NCBI GenBank assembly: GCA_028707085.1
Contig: JAQTUW010000014.1
Location: 1 to 64,000 of the forward strand
Direction: 5' to 3'
Origin: Methylococcales bacterium
GTDB lineage: Bacteria; Pseudomonadota; Gammaproteobacteria; Methylococcales; Methylomonadaceae
DNA length: 64,000 bases
Part shown: positions 55,037-62,815 of the stretch, in pieces
Numbering within the stretch: the stretch's first letter is position 1
Layout of the letters: every line of letters begins with the position of its first letter
Made by a program: the position numbers and the translations under genes
The notes under the pieces: model-generated
What the model was told of the DNA's origin: nothing
Database searches by the model: none
What the model saw: only the letters and a program-made list of their open reading frames with translations

Positions 55037-56884
55037 TTAAATTGAGAGTTTTGCAACGTGCCGATCACCGCCGTAGATCCAGTTGACCAGCATTCTGGTT
55101 CCCAGAATCGCCGTAAACATGGAGGTTACAATCCCCAGCATCAGCACCACCGCAAAACCTTTGACCGGGCCGGTGCCAAAGCTAAACAGCAGAAAGGCCA
55201 CCAGAAAAGTCGTCAAGTTGGAGTCGAGAATGGTGCCGAAGGCTTTTTCATAACCTATATAGATACTGGACTGCGTGCTATGCCCATTGCGCAATTCTTC
55301 CTTGATCCTCTCGTTGATCAGTACATTGGCGTCTACCGCCATGCCCAGGGTCAGCACGATGCCCGCCATGCCGGGCAGGGTCAGCGTGGCCTGAAGCAGG
55401 GACAGGATAGCGGTCAGCAATACCAGGTTGAACAGCAATGCGAAGTTGGCGATCAGCCCGAAACCGCGATAATAGACGATCATGAACAACACGACCAGCA
55501 GGAAACCGACGGTAATCGAGGTCGTGCCCTGATCGATGTTTTCCTGACCCAGGCTGGGGCCTATGGCGCGTTCTTCGACAATTTCAACCGGCGCAGCCAG
55601 CGCCCCGGCTCTTAACAGCAGCGCCAGATTGCGGGCTTCCTGCGGGCTATCCAGACCGGTAGTCTGGAAGCGTTTGCTGAAGGAATCGCGGATGGTGGCG
55701 ACACTGATGACTTTTTCGACTTTTTCCTTGTGCTGAACCTTATGGCCGTCTTCCATTCTGGTTTCCGACTTGTATTCGATAAACACCACGGCCATCGGCT
55801 TGCCGATATTTTCCTGGGTCATTTTGCCCATTTTTTTGGCCCCGACGCTATCCAGGGTAATGAACACCGCCGCCGCGCCGTCCTGATCCATACCGGACGA
55901 GGCGTCGGTAATCTGGTCGCCGGTGACGATGACCGCCCGTTTCAGCAGCACCGGCTTGCCGTTCTTGTCGCTATACAGCCGACTGCCCACCGGCACATGG
56001 CCGGACAGCGCCGCCTGCACATCGTGCTCGACATCGACCAGACGATATTCCAGGGTGGCGGTGGTGCCCAGCAATTCCTTGGCGCGGGTGGTGTCCTGCA
56101 CGCCCGGCAACTGCACCACGATCCGGCTGTCGCCCTGCTGCTGGATAATGGGTTCGGCCACACCCAGCTCATTGATCCGGTTGCGTAGCGTGGTGATATT
56201 CTGAGCCAGGGCGGATTTTTTGATTTCTCGCAGATCGCGTTCGGGCATGGTCAGCAGAAATTCGTTCTCGCCGCTTTCGTTGACATCGAGATCACGGAAA
56301 TCCTTGTTCAGCACTTCCATAGCCGCCACTTTGGATTCTTCATTGGGCAGGCTGATTTTTATGCCGCCGGCTTCCTTGGATACCGACTGATAGCGAACCT
56401 TGGCGTCCCGGAATGCGGCGCGAATATCATTTATATAACGTTCTTCCGCCTGTTTGACGGCGGTATCCATATCCACTTCCAGCAGAAAATGCACCCCGCC
56501 GCGCAAGTCCAGCCCCAGATACATGGGTTCCGCGCCCAGCGCTCTCAGCCAGCCCGGCGTTGCCGGCGCCAGATTCAGAGCCACGGTGGCCTTGCCGTTC
56601 ATTTTATCGCGCAACAGATCGGCCGCCTTGAGCTGATCATCGGTATTGCCGAAACGGGCCAGTACCTTGCCGTTGACGAATTCAAAATTTTTAAGCGCAA
56701 AACCGGCATTGCCGATAGCGGCTTTGATGTCGTCGGCCTGGGCCTGGTCCAGCGGTGTGCCGGTAAGCGACGAGATCTGAACGGCCGGGTCGCTGCCGTA
56801 CAGATTGGGCAGGGAGTAGACGATACCGACCAGCAGTACGATCAGTACCAGAAGGTTTTTCCAGACAGGGAAGTGATTTTGCAT
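55037..56884 (-). CDS. secD: Protein translocase subunit SecD
   Basis: SecD works with SecF to drive late export using the proton motive force. The 615-residue protein has an N-terminal membrane segment (about 8-28), the first periplasmic P1 domain, LGLDLRGGVHFLLEVDM (signature) and a C-terminal five-helix domain (about 445-600; LTLGMAVDANVLINERIKEE is the conserved D-A-N motif). It is followed by ndk; no secF lies next to it. Confidence 0.96.
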   Translation of the reverse strand: MQNHFPVWKNLLVLIVLLVGIVYSLPNLYGSDPAVQISSLTGTPLDQAQADDIKAAIGNAGFALKNFEFVNGKVLARFGNTDDQLKAADLLRDKMNGKATVALNLAPATPGWLRALGAEPMYLGLDLRGGVHFLLEVDMDTAVKQAEERYINDIRAAFRDAKVRYQSVSKEAGGIKISLPNEESKVAAMEVLNKDFRDLDVNESGENEFLLTMPERDLREIKKSALAQNITTLRNRINELGVAEPIIQQQGDSRIVVQLPGVQDTTRAKELLGTTATLEYRLVDVEHDVQAALSGHVPVGSRLYSDKNGKPVLLKRAVIVTGDQITDASSGMDQDGAAAVFITLDSVGAKKMGKMTQENIGKPMAVVFIEYKSETRMEDGHKVQHKEKVEKVISVATIRDSFSKRFQTTGLDSPQEARNLALLLRAGALAAPVEIVEERAIGPSLGQENIDQGTTSITVGFLLVVLFMIVYYRGFGLIANFALLFNLVLLTAILSLLQATLTLPGMAGIVLTLGMAVDANVLINERIKEELRNGHSTQSSIYIGYEKAFGTILDSNLTTFLVAFLLFSFGTGPVKGFAVVLMLGIVTSMFTAILGTRMLVNWIYGGDRHVAKLSI

Positions 56885-56947
56885 GGTTATTCCATTATAA
56901 ACAGGACAGCCGGACTGTTGGGCATGGCTTGAGCGCGTGGAGCCGCA

Positions 56948-57304
56948 TTAGATTTTGGTCGGCTTTTTGATGCTCAGGGCTTTATAAGTGCCTTTCGGCA
57001 TCATATTGGCGACCTGATGGCGCTGTACCTGCAGGAAGGTGTTTTCAGACACTTCCAGTTTGACGAAATTGTCGTCCAGCTCCACTACCTTGCCCAGAAT
57101 GCCGCCGGTGGTCACCACTTCCGCGCCCTTGTTCAAGGCGTTCAGCATCTGTTTCTGTTCCTTGCCGCGCTTGGCTTGCGGACGGATAAAGAAAAAATAA
57201 AAAAACACCAAAATGCCCAGCGGGAAAATCATGCCTTCCATGCCAAGCTGTTGGGAAGCGGCAGGAGCTGCTTGCGCCAGGGCGTCAGAGATAAAAAAGC
57301 TCAT
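56948..57304 (-). CDS. yajC: Preprotein translocase subunit YajC
   Basis: YajC is a small membrane partner of SecDF. The 118-residue protein has one hydrophobic helix (about 23-43, GMIFPLGILVFFYFFFIRPQ) with the FFIRPQxKRxKE motif and VVTTGGILGKVVELDDNFV. It precedes secD by 63 bp. A -10-like TACAAT (minus strand, 57332-57337) with a weak TTGTAG -35 lies upstream. Confidence 0.95.
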   Translation of the reverse strand: MSFFISDALAQAAPAASQQLGMEGMIFPLGILVFFYFFFIRPQAKRGKEQKQMLNALNKGAEVVTTGGILGKVVELDDNFVKLEVSENTFLQVQRHQVANMMPKGTYKALSIKKPTKI

Positions 57305-57331
57305 CGTAATCCTCTAAATTATTATCGTTAT

Positions 57332-57359
57332 ATTGTATTTTAAGTTCTTTGCACTACAA
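57332..57359 (-). promoter_or_regulatory. Candidate promoter for yajC-secD
   Basis: On the minus strand TTGTAG (57359-57354), a 16-bp spacer and TACAAT (57337-57332) precede the yajC start by about 27 bp. The -35 is weak. It is the best candidate in the psd-yajC gap. Confidence 0.35.
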
Positions 57360-57512
57360 GCCGGCCGCCGGCTTCCGCAACCCTAACCCACGAAAAGAGA
57401 GCAGCGGTTCATTCCACAGGCCACACTGCAAAGCCTTTCGGCAACGGCGTGCAAGCTGTTAAGCCGCATATTATGCCATATAACAGGCTGTTAGCGTATC
57501 TGTACGTTATTT

Positions 57513-58382
57513 TTAGCCGTTCGCCCGGCTGATCCGGCCCATGGTTTGCCCCAGTCTAAGCGGTTTTCCGGCCTGTAAATCCGGGTTCCAGACTGCCGCG
57601 TCGCGAGCAAACAGCACGATGATGGTAGACCCCATGTTGAAGCGGCCCATCTCTTCGGCCCTGTTCAGCACCACCTGCCGCGCCGGGTATTGCCAGCTTT
57701 GGATGCCTTGCCGGCTGGGCGGGGTCACCACGCCATGCCAGACCGTTTCGATACTGGACACGAAGATGGCGCCCACCAGGATCAGCGCCATTGGCCCGGC
57801 TGCGGTCTCGAACAGACAGATCACCCGTTCATTGCGGGCAAACAGCTTCGGTACGCTGGAGACCGTGACATTGTTAACGCTGAACAGTCGCCCCGGGACG
57901 TGCAGCATGTCGGTCAGACTGCCGGCCAGCGGCATGTGCAACCGGTGATAATCCTTGGGCGACAGATATATGGTGGCGAAACTGCCGTTTTCAAATCTTT
58001 GAGCCAGAGTTTCGTCGCCGCCCAGCAATTCCAGAACCGTATAGTCGTGGCCTTTGGCCTGAAAAATCCGCCCCGCATCGATCATGCCGGCCTGACTGAC
58101 GACGCCATCCGCCGGACTGGCTATGGCGTTGCCGGCATCCTCGACAGGACGAATGCCCGCTCTGAGTTCACGGGTAAAAAAATGATTGAAGCTGGGGTAG
58201 CTGTCAATATCCTGATTGGCGGCTTCCTGCATGTTCACCCCATAGCAGCGGACGATGGCGCGAATAAACAGATTTTTCCACCATTTTTGCCGGCTGTGCG
58301 TCAAAGCCGACATCCATTTCGATAATAGATGATGCGGCAGGATATACTGCGGTAAAACGGTCAGGCATGCTTTAAGGTTCAT
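57513..58382 (-). CDS. psd: Phosphatidylserine decarboxylase proenzyme
   Basis: Psd makes phosphatidylethanolamine. The 289-residue protein has YPSFNHFFTRELRAGIRP, SPADGVVSQAG, IYLSPKDYHRLHMPLAG and the self-cleavage site NMGSTIIVLF (G-S-T) near the C-terminus, where the Ser becomes the pyruvoyl cofactor. The usual LGST is MGST here, a conservative change. It stands alone between queF and yajC. Confidence 0.95.
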   Translation of the reverse strand: MNLKACLTVLPQYILPHHLLSKWMSALTHSRQKWWKNLFIRAIVRCYGVNMQEAANQDIDSYPSFNHFFTRELRAGIRPVEDAGNAIASPADGVVSQAGMIDAGRIFQAKGHDYTVLELLGGDETLAQRFENGSFATIYLSPKDYHRLHMPLAGSLTDMLHVPGRLFSVNNVTVSSVPKLFARNERVICLFETAAGPMALILVGAIFVSSIETVWHGVVTPPSRQGIQSWQYPARQVVLNRAEEMGRFNMGSTIIVLFARDAAVWNPDLQAGKPLRLGQTMGRISRANG

Positions 58383-58532
58383 GACGAATAATCGGGAATT
58401 GGATGCGCAAGCTTAAGTCAGGCTCGCCATTCGGCGCTATTATCAGCTGAAAGGCCGGCGCAAGGCGATTGGGCCATCGTCTTGCGCCGGCATACAGAAC
58501 TTTTATAAAAAACAATAAGTTGTACTGCTATT

Positions 58533-58922
58533 TTAAGGCAGATTAACCAGCTCTGGCGCGCGCCAGTCCGAATTGCGGTGTTCGACGATCACCTGGGTGT
58601 AAATGCCGCCGCGGACATTGAATTCGGCGCGCAAACGCATGAAACTGGGCGAAATGGCGGCGGCGATATGATCCAGAATTTCGTTGGTGACGGCTTCGTG
58701 AAAAGCGCCGCGCTCACGGAATGTCCACATATACAATTTCAGCGATTTGAGTTCCACGCACAATGCGGCCGGCACATATTCCAGGGTCAGCCTGGCAAAG
58801 TCAGGCTGTCCGGTCATGGGACACAGACAGGTGAACTCCGGAATGTCGATGCGGATGGTGAAATCGCGGCCTGGCCTTGGGTTTTCAAAAGTGCTGAGGA
58901 CGGTGCTGGGCTGGGTGCTCAT
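58533..58922 (-). CDS. queF: NADPH-dependent 7-cyano-7-deazaguanine reductase (short type)
   Basis: QueF reduces preQ0 to preQ1. The 129-residue protein is the short, unimodular type: [20 protein letters not shown] carries the catalytic Cys and Asp, followed by [20 protein letters not shown], the substrate-binding segment. It completes a queuosine set with queC and queE, located 28 kb away. Confidence 0.95.
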   Translation of the reverse strand: MSTQPSTVLSTFENPRPGRDFTIRIDIPEFTCLCPMTGQPDFARLTLEYVPAALCVELKSLKLYMWTFRERGAFHEAVTNEILDHIAAAISPSFMRLRAEFNVRGGIYTQVIVEHRNSDWRAPELVNLP

Positions 58923-59065
58923 GGGTGTTTCGCTGACTCAATGTTGTATTAGGCCCGGTATTTTACCAGCATTGACGGCAGAAAAACCGAATTAGCCGAT
59001 TGCCGGGGGTTTTATCGGCAGAAATAGCCCGCCCGGCGCGATCCACCCACTGCGCAACCGGCCGT

Positions 59066-59413
59066 TTATGGCTGCTCGAGTTTTTTCTTGGCGGCATCCA
59101 TCGTCGCAGTGACGCCATCCATGATCTGCCGGTATTCCTCCTGCGACAGTCTGGCCTTGGCGGCGATAATCCCGGCATCCTTGTTGGCCTCTCTGACCTG
59201 GCATTCATAATAGCTATTGGCCTGCTGCTGCCACTGATTGATGGCGGTCACGCTCTGATTGTAGGCTTCCGCATCGTGGGCGTCGATTTGCGGCGCAACC
59301 GGCTTGGCCCCGCAGTCGCCGGCCGTCCACTCCCCATTCTGTAACGTGCCGGCCTGCGCGACGGGCATGAACAGAAATAGACAGACGGTCGCCATGGAAA
59401 CAAAATTTTTCAT
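59066..59413 (-). CDS. Exported hypothetical protein
   Basis: The 115-residue protein has a signal peptide (MKNFVSMATVCLFLFMPVAQ, cleavage near QAG). The rest is helical and charged with two cysteines (DCGAK, YYECQV) that could form a disulfide. No family is recognised. It lies alone, with 143 bp before queF and 217 bp after DUF3047. Confidence 0.65.
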   Translation of the reverse strand: MKNFVSMATVCLFLFMPVAQAGTLQNGEWTAGDCGAKPVAPQIDAHDAEAYNQSVTAINQWQQQANSYYECQVREANKDAGIIAAKARLSQEEYRQIMDGVTATMDAAKKKLEQP

Positions 59414-59630
59414 CCTCGTTCTCCTGGTTGTTAAATTCCCGGCGGCATTTTAGCCGAAGCGCCATCCTGGCTGTCAAACTCTGTGGTTCTTCGGAATGAG
59501 CAAGGCCGATTTAGCCAGCATACGCTGACGGTCGATCTGCTCGGTGTTGTAGATACGACTCCGGCCGCTTTGAGTTGATGGAAGCCATGTCCGAACCTGA
59601 AACAAGATATCCGCTTACCGCTTTTCCGGG

Positions 59631-60830
59631 TTAATAAACATGCAGCGTTTTAGTCTGGTCATGCAGTGCTATTGCGCCGAATTCGCTTTGGCCTTCAAGA
59701 TGCTGAAACAGACTGACGCCGATCAGCCAGACATGGGTGATGCGCTTTGGCAGCGGGCCGCCGATGGCCTTTTGGTAATAATCGGCGATGTTTTTTTCTT
59801 CGCTTAGCCATTTACCCAGTTCGGCGGCTCCGGTTCTGGCGACCACATGCGTCTCGCGATGGCTCCAGCCGGGAAGCGGACAATGAAATGCGGTATCAAC
59901 CGGCAGCGCCCGACTCCAGTAGAAAGTCAGATCCCTGCCGTTGTCGAATTTGACGGCGATGCTCATATAGTCATGGCTGGGCATGCTGTTTTCGGCGACA
60001 ACCGAGGGTAATTTATCCACCTTCCATTTCCAGCTTAAAGTCGTGTTCGGCGTCAGATCGAAACCGGCCGGCTTTTCCATGATGCTGGCATCGTCATGCA
60101 CCTTTAGGCCGATGGCCTTGTCAGGGGCGTTTTGCGCGGTGGACGCCGGCGCTTCGCTAAAAATTTCAGCGGTTTTCAGTTCCCAAATATAATCCCAGCC
60201 CGCAGGCGGCAGTTTCTGACTGGACAGCCGGTCGAGTTCGGCATTTGCCCACCAGGCGTTAGCGGATTTTTCCGCCATGCGTTTCAGTTGCGACTGAATA
60301 TCGACATCCGCCGCCCATCGGATGACGGCCACATTGACCCCGCCGCCGGCATCCGGATTGACAGGGGCCGGCTCGCCCAGATATTTCCCGCTATTATCCA
60401 GCCAGCGTTCGCCCGGATAGAGTTTCAGGTACAAATGGCCGGTACTGGCGGCGCTAAATGTATTGGTATTGCGGGCTCCTCTGAAAATAGAGCCTTTTTC
60501 CCCTATCCTCGACCATACGCTAAACGGCGCTTCCAGCGACAGATTCGCCGCCCGCGACAGCCATTGCTTTCCATTCAGAATCAGGCTGAGTTTTTCACCC
60601 GGTTTTAACGCCAGACCGGTGTCCAGCCACGGGCCGACATCGGCACTTAAATACAGGACTTTAAGTCCGGTGATTTCTTTCCCCGCCAATGGCGCAATAT
60701 CCGCACGAATTTGCTGCTCGAATTGCTGATACATCTGAACTGAAGCGGCCTTGTCCTCGGCATGGCCGGGCGGGACGGCGAATAGCAAACCGATCAATGC
60801 GGCGGTAATCCGGTTTTTTATGACAGACAT
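59631..60830 (-). CDS. Exported DUF3047 protein
   Basis: The 399-residue protein has a signal peptide (about 1-25, ending GHAED). The second half (about 195-399) is DUF3047: NTTLSWKWKVDKLPS, HDYMSIAVKFDNGRDLTFYW, and FGAIALHDQ near the end. The first half (about 40-190) has a jelly-roll-like character with LKPGEKLSLILNGKQW and GHLYLKLYPGERW. Function unknown; a periplasmic or secreted sugar-binding role is possible but unproven. Confidence 0.8.
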   Translation of the reverse strand: MSVIKNRITAALIGLLFAVPPGHAEDKAASVQMYQQFEQQIRADIAPLAGKEITGLKVLYLSADVGPWLDTGLALKPGEKLSLILNGKQWLSRAANLSLEAPFSVWSRIGEKGSIFRGARNTNTFSAASTGHLYLKLYPGERWLDNSGKYLGEPAPVNPDAGGGVNVAVIRWAADVDIQSQLKRMAEKSANAWWANAELDRLSSQKLPPAGWDYIWELKTAEIFSEAPASTAQNAPDKAIGLKVHDDASIMEKPAGFDLTPNTTLSWKWKVDKLPSVVAENSMPSHDYMSIAVKFDNGRDLTFYWSRALPVDTAFHCPLPGWSHRETHVVARTGAAELGKWLSEEKNIADYYQKAIGGPLPKRITHVWLIGVSLFQHLEGQSEFGAIALHDQTKTLHVY

Positions 60831-61083
60831 CGACTTCTCCTGTGAGCGATTTAATACTGTGAGATCAGTTTATGCCATGCGTGTGCAAACGTAAGCGGAT
60901 ATACGCCCTAAAAGAGCGGGCAATTTGCCCGAATGCGATCAGTAGCCATCCGGCCATCCGACAATCGGCCGCCGGGCGCGTTCCGGCTTCGAGACCCGGA
61001 TTCCATTGCATTCCATCCAGGCTACATCCCTCAACCCATCGTGATGGTCGGGTAAAAGAACCGCAAAAAAGGATTAAAACAGC
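60831..61083. other. Gap with no gene
   Basis: Upstream of DUF3047 no coding frame stands out. GAGCGGGCAATTTGCCCG (about 60915-60933) is a small hairpin. The stretch leads into the dispersed repeat at 61084. Confidence 0.5.
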
Positions 61084-61136
61084 GTAGCCCGTATGCAGTA
61101 AAGCGGAATACGGGTGTCGGTTAAAAGGCAGTCAAC
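61084..61136. repeat. Dispersed repeat, copy B (complete)
   Basis: GTAGCCCGTATGCAG (61084-61098, also at 7936-7950) is followed by the 34-bp unit shared with 8813-8846. CCCGTAT and ATACGGG pair as a 7-bp stem. It lies just beyond the 3' end of the DUF523 gene. Confidence 0.65.
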
Positions 61137-61149
61137 TTTCTGCGGCTTG

Positions 61150-62091
61150 TCAAATCTCGTTGAGCAGACACAGTTCGGCGGGATGCGGCTGCATGTACCA
61201 GGATTCGGCGATGAAGTCGTCCGGCTGTTTGCGGAAATGATGCCTGAGCAGGGTCAGCGGCACAATCAGCGGCAGGTTGCCGAGCCGATAGGCTTCTATG
61301 GTTTCGGTGAGCTCCTGTTTGTCGTCGCTGTCCAGACTGCGTTTCAGGTAACCCTGGACATGTTGCAAAACATTGACGTGATTGCCACGGGTGGCCACGA
61401 TTTTCAGGCAGCGCATCAGCGCAAGCAGATATTGCTCCGCCACGGCATGCAGGTTGTCGCTGTGCAGTCCGGCTATCATTCTGCCCAGCGCTTTGGCCTG
61501 ATTCTGGTCGTGACTCATGGCTATCAGCTTATGCCGGCTGTGAAAACGCATCAGGCCGTGCGCCGTCAATGGCTGGGCGCAGAGCTGCCGCCATCTGTGC
61601 AGCACAAAAACCCGGCGGATAAAATTTTCCCTCAGACCGGGATCACCCAGCCTGCCCTCCTCTTCCACCGGCAGCGCCGGAAAGGTTTGTTGCAGATAGT
61701 CCGCAAAAATGCCATGGCCTATTTTGGCCGGGATGTCATTAATATAGACTTTAACCCGCTCCATGCCGCAACTGGGCGAATCCTTTTTTAGAATATAGCC
61801 GCACAGACCGGCCAGCCATTCAGCCTGCTGGCCGGCTGTGCGCTGCAATTGTTCGGTCACGTCCCATTGATGGTCTTTGACGCCCACGCAACGGATACCC
61901 GCCCCGCTATCCCGCAGTTGAATAGGCGGGCGCGGGACGCCCATGCCGGCTTCGGCTTCCGGACAGAAGGGCCGGAACAAAAAATACCGACCCAGGGTGC
62001 GTTCAATATAACTGTGGTATTGGTGGCCGCCATCGTAGCGGACTTGGTGGCCCAATAAACAACTGCTGACGCCGACCGGAATTTTGTTCAT
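61150..62091 (-). CDS. DUF523-DUF1722 fusion (YbgA-type)
   Basis: The 313-residue protein has an N-terminal DUF523 domain (about 1-150): GVSSCLLGHQVRYDGGH, FCPEAEAGMGVPRPPIQL and KKDSPSCGMERVKVY, whose three cysteines (Cys of SSCLLG, FCPE, SCG) form a 4Fe-4S site. DUF523 members include the thiouracil desulfidase TudS. The C-terminal DUF1722 domain (about 185-305) has LMRFHSRHKLIAMSH. The start overlaps the next gene's stop by four bases. Confidence 0.9.
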   Translation of the reverse strand: MNKIPVGVSSCLLGHQVRYDGGHQYHSYIERTLGRYFLFRPFCPEAEAGMGVPRPPIQLRDSGAGIRCVGVKDHQWDVTEQLQRTAGQQAEWLAGLCGYILKKDSPSCGMERVKVYINDIPAKIGHGIFADYLQQTFPALPVEEEGRLGDPGLRENFIRRVFVLHRWRQLCAQPLTAHGLMRFHSRHKLIAMSHDQNQAKALGRMIAGLHSDNLHAVAEQYLLALMRCLKIVATRGNHVNVLQHVQGYLKRSLDSDDKQELTETIEAYRLGNLPLIVPLTLLRHHFRKQPDDFIAESWYMQPHPAELCLLNEI

Positions 62092-62582
62092 GCCGTTAAA
62101 AACCGCTCAAAGGCTTGCGCCATTTGCGGCAACACGGACAGCAGCCGATGGTCGGCGTCCAGCATGTGCAGCCGGGCGCGGTGGAGACGACTGAACCGCC
62201 AGACGTTTTCCGGCGGCACGATGGTGTCCCGCCAGCCGTGAAAAATCTCGATATTGGCGGTTGACGGCCTGAATTCGGTACGCTGGTAACCCGGCAGATA
62301 AAAGGCTGGCGCGATCAGGAACAGTCCCAGGGGGTTGATGGTTTCGGCGGCGACGGTGGCGACATAGCCGCCCATGCTGGATCCGGCCAGCACCACATGC
62401 CGGTAGGGCAAAACGTCGAAAGCCAGCAACTGCTCCACCCGCAGTTCGGGGTCGTTGCCGGGACGGTAATCCAGGCTTTCGAAATGATAGCCATGGCGTC
62501 TGGCGACTTCGGCCAGCGCCAGCGGTTTTTCGCCCCAGGGCATGCTGTCTTTACCGTGGTTGTAGATGACGAGTCGGCTCAT
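62088..62582 (-). CDS. YqiA/YcfP-like alpha/beta hydrolase
   Basis: The 164-residue protein has VIYNHGKDSMPWGEKPLAL (oxyanion region), VLAGSSMGGYVATVAAE (nucleophile elbow GSSMGG), and a histidine in DADHRLL near the C-terminus with an Asp in HGWRDTIVP: a full Ser-Asp-His set. The small size fits the YqiA/UPF0227 esterases. It is co-transcribed with DUF523-DUF1722. Confidence 0.8.
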   Translation of the reverse strand: MSRLVIYNHGKDSMPWGEKPLALAEVARRHGYHFESLDYRPGNDPELRVEQLLAFDVLPYRHVVLAGSSMGGYVATVAAETINPLGLFLIAPAFYLPGYQRTEFRPSTANIEIFHGWRDTIVPPENVWRFSRLHRARLHMLDADHRLLSVLPQMAQAFERFLTA

Positions 62583-62591
62583 GATGGCTGA

Positions 62592-62807
62592 TTATTTGCG
62601 GAAAAAAAGGTTCACCAGCAGGGTCAGCAGCAAGCTGATGACGATCATCGAGGTGATGGGAATAAAAATCACGCTGTTTTCGTTGCGGATGTTGATATCG
62701 CCGGGCAATTTGCCGAACCAGTCGATTAACCAGGGCAGATAGTTCAACACCAGCCCGGCCAGCACGATCAGTACGCCAACGCTGATCAGGATTTTTCCGG
62801 GTTCCAT
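62592..62807 (-). CDS. DUF2905 membrane protein
   Basis: The 71-residue protein starts at ATG 62807 (RBS AGGAG). Two hydrophobic helices flank the motif DWFGKLPGDINI, the DUF2905 signature (GKLPGDI); the second half has IFIPITSMIVISLLLTLL. Function unknown. It starts 8 bp after the amidohydrolase stop. Confidence 0.85.
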   Translation of the reverse strand: MEPGKILISVGVLIVLAGLVLNYLPWLIDWFGKLPGDINIRNENSVIFIPITSMIVISLLLTLLVNLFFRK

Positions 62808-62815
62808 GGCGGCTC

